Positions 37,401-45,967 of a DNA stretch of 64,000 nt are shown in pieces. Source of the DNA: Adiantum capillus-veneris (lineage: Eukaryota; Streptophyta; Polypodiopsida; Polypodiales; Pteridaceae); contig CM043964.1 of assembly GCA_014529385.2 (NCBI GenBank), positions 108,336,587 to 108,400,586 of the forward strand. Direction: 5' to 3'. The position numbers were made by a program, and so were the translations under genes. Positions within the stretch are counted from its first letter, which is position 1, and each line of letters begins with the position of its first letter. The notes below the pieces were generated by a model. It ran no database searches and was not told the origin of the DNA. It saw only the letters and a list, made by a program, of their open reading frames with translations.

Positions 37401-38375
37401 TTCATCATCTCCCAAGTATACATACCCAAAATTACCTTTGGTGTAGTCTTGGAAATGTTGCTTGTGTGGTGTCGCATGGAATGAAGCCCCGGAATCTACT
37501 ATCCAGGAATTAGACACATTGTCTAATGAGAGAATTAGAGCATCTTGCTCTACTTTACCTGCCACATTGGCCTCCGATGTTGGCTTGTTGTCTTGAGACT
37601 CTGTCTCCTTCTTCTTCTTGGACCAGCAATCCTTCTTGACGTGTCCCTTCTTGCCGCAGTTCCAACATTCAAGAACTGACTTTGTGCGTGACTTGCTCCG
37701 CCTTGAGCGATCATGACCCTTTTGGTTTTTGAACCTCTCCTTAGGCCTTCCTCTTGTTTCCACTGATAGTGCAGCACTTGATGATTCTCCTCTGCTTCTC
37801 CTTCGCATTTCCTCGCTTAGAAGAACACCCACAACATCATCAAACTTAAGAGTATTTGTGCCAGAGATAGAATTACTTACAGCCATCACAAGGCTGTCCC
37901 AACTATCCAGTAGAGATGATAGTATAAGGAGAGCTCGCACTTCGTCATCGAAATTGATTTTCACTGATCGAAGTTGACTTATGTTTGTGTTAAAGTCATT
38001 TAGGTGTTCTGCAACTGAACCATTCTCTGTCATCTTTAGATTGAACAAGCGCTTCATAAGAAATACCTTATTGGATGCCGATGGTTTCTCGTAGAAGTCG
38101 TCAAGTGACTTCATCAAGTCCTCCGTGGTCTTCATCTCTGAAACATTGAAGGCCACCGTTGATGCCAAGCTTAACCGGATTGTTCCCAGTGCCTTTCGAT
38201 CAAGGACAATCCATGCTTCATCTGCCATTGTTGCGGGCTTCTTCGCAAGACCGCCTAGTGGCAAATAGAGGTCCTTCTGGTAGAGATAGTCTTCAATCTG
38301 CATCTTCCAATGTTGGTAGTTTTTGCCGTTGAACTTCTCAATCTTGAGCTTCCCCTCCTCCGCCATAACTCCCAC
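34485..38375 (-). CDS. Copia gag-pol polyprotein, 1296 aa, apparently intact
   Basis: A self-contained retrotransposon polyprotein. In order: an N-terminal segment FNGKNYQHWKMQIEDYLYQK; a UBN2-type gag region to about residue 200; a CCHC knuckle CWNCGKKGHVKKDC (about 237-250) for RNA packaging; an aspartic protease WIVDSGASFH (about 290); and a GAG-pre-integrase zinc region. The integrase core follows (FIDDATRKTWVY, SDNGGEYCS, QQNGISERMNRT, about 500-595). The reverse transcriptase starts at WVYKLKEEEGGKKRYKSRLV (about 835) with LMLYVDDMLIA near 975. RNase H includes DADMAGD, TTKAEYVAM and DSQSAIHLAKN (about 1155-1240). Length and order are those of an autonomous plant copia. DADMAGD replaces the more usual DADWAGD. 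The ATG at 38375 is about 50 nt downstream of the primer site, so this start is natural. Confidence 0.97.
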   Translation of the reverse strand: MGVMAEEGKLKIEKFNGKNYQHWKMQIEDYLYQKDLYLPLGGLAKKPATMADEAWIVLDRKALGTIRLSLASTVAFNVSEMKTTEDLMKSLDDFYEKPSASNKVFLMKRLFNLKMTENGSVAEHLNDFNTNISQLRSVKINFDDEVRALLILSSLLDSWDSLVMAVSNSISGTNTLKFDDVVGVLLSEEMRRRSRGESSSAALSVETRGRPKERFKNQKGHDRSRRSKSRTKSVLECWNCGKKGHVKKDCWSKKKKETESQDNKPTSEANVAGKVEQDALILSLDNVSNSWIVDSGASFHATPHKQHFQDYTKGNFGYVYLGDDEACEIVGKGTVSVKTANGNEWKLKDVRHVPYLRKNLISTGQLDDEGHNIAFENKRWKISKGSLVVAKGEKVGTLYLCTVSTQPSTCAATTEVDSAVWHYRLGHMSAKGMQILQTKKLLPGLKEVDLEFCEDCVYGKQKRVKFQKSGNERKNKKLELVHCDVWGPTSTPSLGGSLYYVTFIDDATRKTWVYVMKNKSDVFSIFQRWKAFVENETGTKVKCLRSDNGGEYCSQAFESFCVRNGIRRQRTTPRTPQQNGISERMNRTIMERARSMRLHAGLPLELWAEAVSTSVYLINRSPSTALDGGVPEEAWTGKPVNYAFLKVFGCEAFMHIDRSLRSKLDAKSKKCFFIGYGEGDFGYRLWNPEDGKILRSRDVIFNEQNMYKDYLERKQTKETGDEYMELEDGEDSRTANGDNVQQRQPNEEPQPIPRRSTRASRPPERFVPSFNHLFISDSGESESYEEAMQHESKEEWTKSMQVEVDSLHRNQTWELVELPKGKRALQNKWVYKLKEEEGGKKRYKSRLVVKGFSQKKGIDFNEIFSPVVKMNSIRLVLSLVAAHDLNLEQMDVNTAFPHCDLEEEIYMLQPKGYEVKGKEKMVCRLKKSLYGLKQASRQWYLKFDRWMLDHGFTRCNSDHCVYTQNLGDGKFIILMLYVDDMLIANANMQDIKDLKEELSKSFSMKDLGAAKRILGMKISRDRTKKTIKLSQEDYIKKVLERFAMQNAKLVSTPLAGHFKLTKDMCPKTQEEIAYMSKVPYAAAVGSLMYAMVWTRPDIAHAVGVVSRFMDNPGKEHWQAVKWILRYLKGTTTNALYFGGTDIFLEGFADADMAGDKDTRRSTTGYVFTVGGTAVSWASKLQKVVSLSTTKAEYVAMTEASKEILWLHRFLEELGFKQDNCVLYSDSQSAIHLAKNSAFHSRTKHIEVRYHFIRTLLEEGQLKLGKVHTSENLADMFTKVVNKEKLSFCSSSIGIQG

Positions 38376-38425
38376 TCAATTCAAGGAATCCTTTCCTTGA
38401 GATAATTTGGCTACGAGAAAACCTT

Positions 38426-38437
38426 GCTCTGATACCA
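38426..38437 (-). other. Copia primer-binding site (initiator-Met tRNA)
   Basis: Minus strand TGGTATCAGAGC, two bases inside the 5' LTR. It primes minus-strand DNA synthesis. Confidence 0.93.
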
Positions 38438-38439
38438 AT

Positions 38440-38528
38440 TGTTAGGAAATAAGACGTAGCTAAATAGATAATTGAGTAGATTACTTAATGGAGAGAGACA
38501 GATTTATATACACGAGATTATAGAGTAG

Positions 38529-38599
<71 letters not shown>

Positions 38600-39241
38600 C
38601 ACAATATACGTGGTTCACCCAATGTGGGCTACGTCCACGGGAAAGCAGCCACTCAATGGCTTTAGTACTTCAAAACAAGAAGTAGTTTACAAAGGGATTA
38701 TACCCTTAATGGAGCTCCCGCCTTGCTTCACTCTCACCACCTCACACTCACCTTGTTGCATCAACTTCACACACTATAAAATGTGTGTAGAAATGGCCTC
38801 CTTTTATAGGCCAAAAGGGCAGCCCTCTCTTATGAGAGACAACCATGTGTAGCCGCCCTTGTGCGAATAAGTCCAAATCAGACCCTCCAATCCGCCCATG
38901 TGTGTCCGCCCTTGAGAAGACAAGTCCGCTTTTGAATTCGGCCACCGGCCACCGGCCATTGACTTCCGACCACCGGCCACCGGCCATTGACTTCCGACCA
39001 CCGGCCATCGGCCATTGACTACCGGCCAACCGACCGGTTGTTTTCCGACCACTTTCCGGCCGCCGTCCGGCCATAATATTCCGGCGAAAAGGAATATTCC
39101 AGCGAAAAAAGTCTCGGGGGCCTCCGCCCCCGAGGCCTTTAAAGTTGCCCCTGATTCTTGTCCGTGAAAATTTTGGTTTCCAGTGAGTGATTTTCCTTCA
39201 CGCACGATGGCTTCTCCTCATAATGGGGGCCATACTTAACA
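38440..39241 (-). repeat. 5' LTR of the copia element
   Basis: 802 bp. Compared with the other LTR it has a longer GA tract (38532-38595) and an extra roughly 40-bp segment around 39090-39135 (GGAATATTCC, GGCCTCCGCCCCCGAGG). It lacks the 50-base segment near the end. Point differences are few. Confidence 0.95.
38800..38810 (-). promoter_or_regulatory. TATA box of the copia 5' LTR
   Basis: The minus strand reads CCTATAAAAGG within the U3/R part of the 5' LTR, upstream of the primer site and polyprotein. The same word is present in the 3' LTR at 33966-33976. Confidence 0.65.
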
Positions 39242-39246
39242 AATGT

Positions 39247-40129
39247 CCGAAAGAGCAACTAAGGTCAAATCAATTTTGCGTTGTTTTCTCTATTCGTGGA
39301 CCAATCTATTATTTATAGTATAGCCTTTACGTGATGTATGCTCGTGATATCATGACTAGACACTAGTATGCTCATGATATCATAATTAAACACTAGTCAA
39401 TGTCCTTTAACAATTATAAATAATAAATTTTACAATGTTAAGCACTTTAGAGACAAAAACTTGCCATATCAAGGGGACTACACCATTTATTCAAATAAAA
39501 ACAATCTACAATATATTAATTCCATCTCACTTTTTGATTAATATGAGGCTCATCATTGTAAATGACTTTTGCTAATTACAGTTCTCTCTTGCTTGTATCT
39601 CTCTCCCCACGCATAGACTCGTACATATTTCAGATGCAGTACATCATCCAGAGTCTAATGATTTACAGACAACAAAAAGGTAAGTTCTCTCCGCATTTTC
39701 ATTTTGGGTTTTGAAAAATCTTCTGAGAAACACAAGTAATTATACATTGATAACACTCTCTCAGATACTCATAGTCCTACACATATTTCCTGATACCATT
39801 CTAGAGAGAACAACAACGTTACATAAATTCACCACCTCTAGCACACTTATCAGCTTAATTACCATTTATTTCTTGAAAGAAGGCATGGCTCTTTTAATTA
39901 CCTACATTCTCTAACATTGTGCCAATACTTGTATTAGACGAAATTGCTATTGCGATCATTCCACATTGAGATATGCAGCTACTCACGTGCCTTGTGGTGC
40001 TTTCCATTAAATACTGATTTGTCAGTACTTTGTTACTCAATCTTACTCCAATGTGGTGTGAAACAGGTAGTACATTTTTTAAAAATGTTTTTATGCCCTA
40101 TCTAGTCCATTGGTCACATGCACACAGAT
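39247..40129. other. LARD-like element internal region, distal part
   Basis: AT-rich with no coding homology. It continues the non-coding internal domain after the nested copia. Confidence 0.5.
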
Positions 40130-40350
40130 CCACCGATTTAGGCAGTGTGTAAATGCTCATCTTGGTGTAGATTCGCCGATTTAAGCAACACCAATTATCT
40201 GTGCCGATCCGCCAATTTAGGCAGCACATTAACAAATTGAAAATCTATTCATAATGGTAAATGCAGATCCGCCGATATAGGTAGCATTAGTGCAGATTCA
40301 CCGATCTAGGCAGCACGTCTTCTTAGTGTAGATCCGCCGGTTGAGGCAAC
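40130..40350 (+). repeat. Six to seven copies of a GATCCGCCGATTTAGGCAGCA word
   Basis: Diverged copies of GATCCGCCGATTTAGGCAGC occur at roughly 40125, 40171, 40205, 40265, 40294 and 40329. Neighbouring copies are 29-60 bp apart, separated by variable AT-rich DNA. They lie near the 3' end of the LARD-like internal domain. Their role is unknown; packaging or transcription control is possible. Confidence 0.75.
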
Positions 40351-40791
40351 ACCGATCACAAAATCATGTTGCAGTGGCGGCCACCACTGTAATTGGCATG
40401 ATTTTGTTACCCGGGTACATAATGAAAGTGATTTGGATTTGGACTTATATTGTGGAATTGAAATTGGAATTGGATTGGGATTTGGTATTTAGTGATTATT
40501 ACGGCATTGTTTATGTGATGAGACTTGACATTATGAGATTGATGATAAGTGTGACCAATGATATCTTGATTCATGAGGGTATGACATATACTGCTTATTC
40601 TAGTGGTATGGGACACTAGAATAGGTAGTATGTGGATGACAGCAGGAATAAGCTAATGTTTTTTAGTTTCATAAATTTTTCTTTTATTATGTGATGTTTT
40701 GACACAACATACTAATCACTGTTTTTGACAAGTATTGTTTGCAGATATTGATCTTCGCAACTGAGGACAGTTGCTTTCCAACGGAGAGGTA

Positions 40792-41278
40792 TGTTATGGA
40801 ATTGATATTTTATTGTTTATTACAGTTGACAGGTGGAAAAGACTTGACCGTGTTAGGCTATTGCAAAAGGATATCATATTTATGTATATTTGATTATTCA
40901 AGTGCTCTTTTATGAGCTTTAGCAATTTATGACCGGCCGGCCAGTTTGTAACCAATTTGACCATTCAAGAATCTATAAATTAAATACGTGCAAGAGGGAA
41001 ATGGTCACTCTTACACGGGGGGAGATTGCACCCAGTGTCTGCGTTGCTCTTCTCATCTCTCCTCTCTTCTCTCTCGCCGTGCCGGCGTAGCACTCCGTTC
41101 TAGGAGGTGCGCTTGCACGTGCTCTCTCAATCTCTCTCGCTCTCTGTCTCTCTCTGTTCGTGTATCTTTCGATCATGCGACCACGTGATTGTGCAAGGTA
41201 TGCCGATTAGCCTGTTTTATGCTGTTTATTGTGTTATTTCGGGTATTTTGCAGGGCAGTCACGCTCCCGTTTGTAGCA
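40792..41278 (+). repeat. Right LTR of the LARD-like element
   Basis: 487 bp, the same length as the left LTR with few substitutions. It is preceded by a purine-rich CGGAGAGG tract and followed by a second primer-site copy. Confidence 0.82.
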
Positions 41279-41477
41279 GTGGTATCAAAGCTTAGTGTAC
41301 GCTCCAAGACTACATATTTTGACAAGCTGCAGCTAAGTATTTTTCTTTCTTACGTTTGTAGATTTTGTCAATTGCTTCAATTTGCAGTAAACATTATTCG
41401 ATTGCATGATATAATTAGTGATTTTTGGAATTAAAGAGAGTCCCTTCTTTGTTTTCATGTTATAGCAATAGTTAGCA
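41279..41477 (+). repeat. Duplicated primer site and leader after the right LTR
   Basis: The sequence GTGGTATCAAAGCTTAGTG and about 185 further bases match 30580-30778. This tract would not follow a normal 3' LTR. It ends abruptly at 41477 (GTTAGCA), where the transposon exon sequence begins. It suggests a former tandem LTR-internal-LTR arrangement later truncated. Confidence 0.75.
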
Positions 41478-43549
41478 TTGCAGGTTCTAGCTTCAGAGGC
41501 ACATCGACTGACTCCTTGGATGCATCACTTTGAGCTCCCACTACATCTGCTCTTTTTTCAGCCCTTTTTTCTTCCTTTTGTTGGTCCGGGGTGTCTTCAC
41601 CTGCTTGTTTCTGGGATGCATTCTTATCCGTGCACCCACCACACATGCTATCAATATTGGGCTTGCGCGATGACCCAGCTTGGGAGTGTGCTACATAAAA
41701 GACAATGTAATAATACTCAATATTAAGTTATGTGAACATTCAAAGAGAAGAATGTTCCATAGAATATTACCAATTCCATCAACAGGAGATCCAAAGATGA
41801 CTTCCATTGGATCTTTCTCTACAATTACATGGAGAAAAGGAAAAAAATGGTCAAGAAATGAATCTACAATTATCTTCATATCATAAGGTATAAAAAAAGC
41901 GATTACCTGTACCAACATGCTCATCCATGTTTGCCTCTCCAGGTGCCAGCAGCTTCGAAGCATCTTTTAAAGGTTCCTCACATCCATGAAATAGACACTG
42001 GCCGGCAGACTTACAGGCAGTTACAAAACAAAGTGGGTGATACGGATGTTGACACCGGAGCATGTAGACACCGGTAACAACAGTCTGCATGATAGACATC
42101 CCATAAGCAACACAATCACCTAACTACACACAGCTATTGTCCGATCCCAAATGAACAGGCGGCTTGACAAGAAGGATAGACAATCTTGACTTGAAAAAAT
42201 TAATAATCGTTTCCACAAATCGAAGATGCCCTGTCGCCACTTCTACTTCCCATAACAAAGTGTCATGCTAACCCTATAAAAAAATAGCACTGCGTACTTT
42301 ATAAAACAGTATAAGTGTCTGTGCATTACTTTCAAGAGTCTTCATCACTTTATGTGGTACCACTTAAGAGTGTTATATAAACACATTTAAGTGGTCTTTT
42401 ACCATATAAAATGGTCTCTAACCATTTTTTTCTAATTAGAGTTTAACCACTTTTAAGTAATATCAACTACTACTAGGTGAATCAATCAAGCTTACATACT
42501 AACTGTGCTGCCTCTTCACCTAGGTTATCGAGATTGTGCACTTCAATATCAAGTCCCGTGTCTTTGAGAGCCTCCTTTTTTATTTGAATCAAGGTCTCAA
42601 GCTTTGCCATTGCTTCCTTGTTTGGTACAAGCCCAGCCTTATGCAACTTGAGTTCCTCCATATCCTTCTTCAGTCTCTCTACGATCTTGGCGGCGCCTCG
42701 CATCAAACCAACTTGCTCATCTCTCTTTGTCTTTGATTGATCTAAAGAAATTTTTATTGCTTCGAGACATTGCTGCTTCTCTTTTAACTTTTCAGCAGCA
42801 TTAGCCTTCATGTTAGAAATAGCTGCTACATCAGCCGTTGACGTAGAAAATGTAGTCGAGGAAACATTTGACATTCCAAATGTTCCCATCGAGCCAAAGG
42901 CCCACTTCTTTAGAAATTCCTCCTTAGCCTGCCATGAAAATTGATGTCCACCTGAGTATGTCTGCCAGTCAAAGCATGTGCCAGTACTGTCAGTGTAATT
43001 AGGCATATTTTCTGCATTAAATTTCCACTCGCTTCCAAGACATGGACCGTTTGTGGACCTCCATTTCTCCAATTTCCTATTTAAAGTTTTCTGTTGGCGT
43101 AACATTTTGATAACACCTTCAGCATACACAGCCCATGCAACTAAACCTTCAGAATCTTTAGCGGCCTTCCAATTCTGCCCAGTAAATCCATGTGCAAAAT
43201 GCACGCCTACCTCGTTGTTTGGGGGAGCTCCCTGATATACTTTGTGGTATAGCAGGAGACATTCTTCATACATTTCAGGCCTCAGCCCGTTTAAATGCAT
43301 CTTCTCCTTTTGGTGGCGCTTGTAAAGCCATACACTAAGCCACTCCTCATCTGAGAAATCATCATCACATAAGAGCTTTGGATCCTGGCCAACCAAGCAT
43401 AGCCCATATTCGGTATGAAAATCTTTCTTGGTAAAGCAAAATTTTGTTTGAGTGGGTAAGGCCACTCGTGGTACTGTCCACCTCCCTGTAAGAACATATA
43501 AGAATGCATGTTAGTATGTAATGAGCCATAATTAAACTTGTTTATCAAC

Positions 43550-44745
43550 AATAAGAAGTGGTTGAAATGATTTATGCACCATTCTCAGTGGTACTGCAAA
43601 ATTTTTAAGTGGTGGTGTACCACTAAATGGTTCTCAACCACTTAAAACTGGTTAGGTAACACTAAAAAGTCCTGCTACACCACTATTTTCTAGTGATACA
43701 TCCCCTTTTGGTGTTTCTTCACCACTTTAAAGTGGTGCTCCAGTACATAAAAGTGGGCTGAACCACTGTTCAGTTGTGCTACACCGATGTGAATTGTTGG
43801 ACACAACTTAAAACTGGTGCTACACTCCTAAAAAGTGGTGCTACACCAATAGAATGTGGTATCTCCTTGTAAAGATTCATCACTTAAAAGCACTTAACAC
43901 CACTTTTAGCAAACATGCAGAACTAATGATTATTGCACTTTTCTAAAGCATCACTAAAAAGTGGTTCTACAGCACTGAAAGTGGTTGACCATCACGCACC
44001 ACCACTTCAATGTGATTTGAACCACAAAAAGTGGTGACCACCACTTTATTGGTGTTTACCACTTTATACCAAATAACGTTCAGGTTAAGAAGCACCACTT
44101 TTCAGTGGTCCTACACACTTTTAAGGTACCGAATAACGTTCTAGTTAAGAAGCACCACTCTATAGTGATGTTCACCACTTTATAGTGATGTTCACCACTT
44201 TATAGTGGTCTTCACCACTATAAACATCACTTAAATGTGATTTGAACCACAAAAAGTGGTGAGCACCACTTTATTGGTGTTTACCACTTTAAACCAAATA
44301 ACGTTCAAGTTAAAAAGCACCACTTTTCAGTGGTTTTACACACTTTTAAGGTACCGAATAACGTTCTAGTTAAGAAGCACCACTTTATAGTTGTAAACTG
44401 GTGCACCATCGTGATGCTTCGCTTAAAAGTGATACTTCACCACAAAATAGTTAGGGTTTTCCACTGGAAAGTGATGCACCCATTGTATCGCCAGTTTTTA
44501 CTAGAACTTTACCTCTTTTTAGTGCTGCCCAGCACTTTAAAGTGGTCCAGTATCACTTTAAGAGATGGTGCACCATATCAGCATAACTATGTAGTGATGC
44601 AACCATGGTTTTTGCCCAACTTTAAAGGGTGCTGCAGGTGCACCACTTCAACACAGCCTATCAGTGGTGCTGTACCCATAAAAAGTGGGGTTCACCCACT
44701 TGATATTTACTAGTGGTGTGCACACTACTTTTTCCTAATAAAGCA
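43550..44745. repeat. AAGTGGTG/CACCACTT motif field in a large intron
   Basis: About 1.2 kb densely filled with CCACTTTTAAGTGGT-type direct and inverted words. It includes a duplicated phrase (TACCGAATAACGTTCTAGTTAA at about 44127 and 44353; GTGATTTGAACCACAAAAAG at about 44010 and 44239). It lies between the large coiled-coil exon and the small S/T/K-rich exons, so it behaves as an intron of the minus-strand gene. The same words mark the left end of the block. Confidence 0.8.
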
Positions 44746-45263
44746 ACACTTTAATTGAATCCATGGTGGAAATACCTGCATCTAACCTGCTGAACATTTT
44801 GCTTCTTAGGTGTACCCTTGGGGGACTCGGAAGTTCTTTTTGTAGCATGCATGTGCAAAAAATTCAGAAATTTTACAAGACATAAAACCAATTTTAGAAA
44901 TGCATGCATGATGCATCTAACCTGTTTTGATAGGCGACTCCTGCGTAGAGCTCTTTCCCTTCCTAGGTGTACCCTTGTCAGAGTCTGAAGGTCCTTTTGT
45001 AGCCTGGTTCTTTATCCTGAAAGAATCACAAATGCCACATAGATACAAGATCAATAGTTAAATGCATTCATGCTTGAACTTGCATGATGCATTCATATAA
45101 GCATGCACACACAATTGATAAAATCTGCATTCATGCTTCAAGCTGCATGATGCATTTTTATAAAGAATTCACAAGGATGATTAATTAGATGTGCACAATG
45201 TATATACATTCCAGAAATAAATTCTAAACTTACACATACATCATTAATAGTTACAATCCATGA

Positions 45264-45379
45264 TTATCTTGCCACCCAACAGAGGGCAGACCATATCGCC
45301 AGGGGTTGAACTTGGGTCCTTACGCACCCACCCATTCACTTTAGCCACTAGGCCAAGCCCCCTTTGGTTATCTTGCCAC
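45264..45379 (-). mobile_element. tRNA-derived SINE with 12-bp target duplication
   Basis: A 92-bp body (45276-45367) is flanked by exact TTATCTTGCCAC copies at 45264-45275 and 45368-45379. On the minus strand it carries a Pol III A box TGGCCTAGTGG (45345-45355) and a B box AAGTTCAACCCC (45302-45313) at tRNA-like spacing. No A tail is seen. It would be transcribed from the minus strand and moved by LINE machinery in trans. Confidence 0.82.
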
Positions 45380-45600
45380 ACATTCACAGACAAGCATACA
45401 TCGCTTCTACATCTAGATGAAGCATGTTAAAACATGGATCAATGCTACCTAGAAATGCTACCTAGGAAAACCAGCCACATTCAAATTCAACCAACATTCA
45501 AGATAGAATGCTTCAAGCTACATGAATATGACACATACCTGTTGCTGCTGCAAGGGATTTTTACTGAAGTTGATGACCAACCCAGCAAAAAGTACTCCTC

Positions 45601-45966
45601 CTAAATTTGCTTGCTGTTGTTGTGATGTTGCTGCTTGTTACTTCGGCTAGCAGAGAAACGCAAAGGAGGGAGGAAAGAGGGGATCAAAAACCTGAATGGC
45701 ACTGGCGAGATAGAGAGAGGGGGGAGGAACGAGCGAGACAGAGTGGGAGGGACGAGACTTGAGAGAATATTTGCATTAAGTGCTTGAACGTACCTTGAGG
45801 TGATCATTAATGAGTAAGCACTTTCACTTAGTACACATCAAATTTTAACCCTTTTTTCCATAAATTTTGAATTTAATCCCACTATTTCAAACACCTAACC
45901 CACCCATTTTGTCAACCCCAAAAACCATATACTATATAGTGGCAAAAGCGGTCCACCTATACATGC
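45601..45966. other. Probable 5' flank of the minus-strand gene and right end of the composite transposon
   Basis: Contains purine-rich GAGAGAGG sequence next to the putative first exon, then AT-rich DNA up to the resumption of PPR homology at about 45968. No terminal inverted repeat matching 24920 is convincing. Confidence 0.4.
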
Positions 45967-45967
45967 T

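Larger units (their letters stand above)
33617..39246 (-). mobile_element. Intact, young Ty1/copia retrotransposon
   Basis: A complete element at 33622-39241 (5620 bp) is flanked by the 5-bp target duplication AATGT at 33617-33621 and 39242-39246. LTRs are 33622-34424 and 38440-39241 with TGTTAGG...CTTAACA ends. A Met-tRNA primer site abuts the right LTR, and a purine-rich tract (reverse of ATCTCCCACTTGG) abuts the left LTR. A single uninterrupted 1296-codon polyprotein lies between. Outside indels the LTRs differ at only about five positions in roughly 700 aligned bases, implying recent insertion. It sits inside the LARD-like element, which sits inside the putative two-gene transposon. Confidence 0.97.
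30093..41477 (+). mobile_element. Non-coding LTR retrotransposon (LARD-like) with a nested copia element
   Basis: Two 487-bp direct repeats lie at 30093-30579 and 40792-41278, both starting TGTTATGG and ending GTAGCA. The left one is followed by the Met-tRNA primer site TGGTATCAGAGC (30581-30592). The right one is preceded by GAGGACAGTTGCTTTCCAACGGAGAGG-like sequence typical of a pol tail and polypurine tract (about 40763-40790). After removal of the nested copia (33622-39241) the internal region is about 4.6 kb and carries no gag or pol, so it is a large non-autonomous derivative. Unusually, the right copy is also followed by a primer site and 199 bp of leader, then stops at 41477 inside a transposon exon. 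No matching target duplication was found. Confidence 0.8.
41478..45600 (-). pseudogene. Coiled-coil and RING-like protein (5' half of split minus-strand gene)
   Basis: Exon pieces read right to left: a possible first exon ending near 45551 before GTATGT. Two similar short exons follow, TKGPSDSDKGTPRKGKSSTQ (about 45020-44935) and TKRTSESPKGTPKKQNVQQ (about 44850-44795). A large exon (about 43487-42498) reads DDDFSDEEWLSVWLYKRHQK and VHFAHGFTGQNWKAAKD. It ends in a helical coiled coil: EKLKEKQQCLEAIKISLDQS and VERLKKDMEELKLHKAG. Next comes an exon (about 42270-41905) with a Cys/His cluster, YMLRCQHPYHPLCFVTACKS and AGQCLFHGCEEP, containing one stop (TAG near 42125). Small exons EKDPMEVIFGSPVDGIG and CGGCTDKNASQKQAGEDTPD follow. 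The last is cut by the LTR insertion at 41478. I do not recognise the whole protein. The reading is expected to continue into the FCP1-like part at 29998-28774. Confidence 0.6.
24920..45966. mobile_element. Putative two-gene DNA transposon split by an 11.4-kb LTR element
   Basis: Between PPR relics in the same orientation lies a block defined by four things. These are a dense short motif (AAGTGGTG/CACCACTT) in all non-coding parts, a plus-strand DDE-transposase-like pseudogene (26427-28337), a convergent minus-strand multi-exon gene (about 45600 to 28774), and a 430-bp motif-rich spacer between their 3' ends. Removing the LTR element at 30093-41477 leaves about 9.7 kb. I see no clean terminal inverted repeat or target duplication. 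The limits are set by where PPR homology stops (about 24918) and resumes (about 45968). The unity of the block is inferred from motif sharing and from the fit of the minus-strand gene halves across the insertion. Confidence 0.6.
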
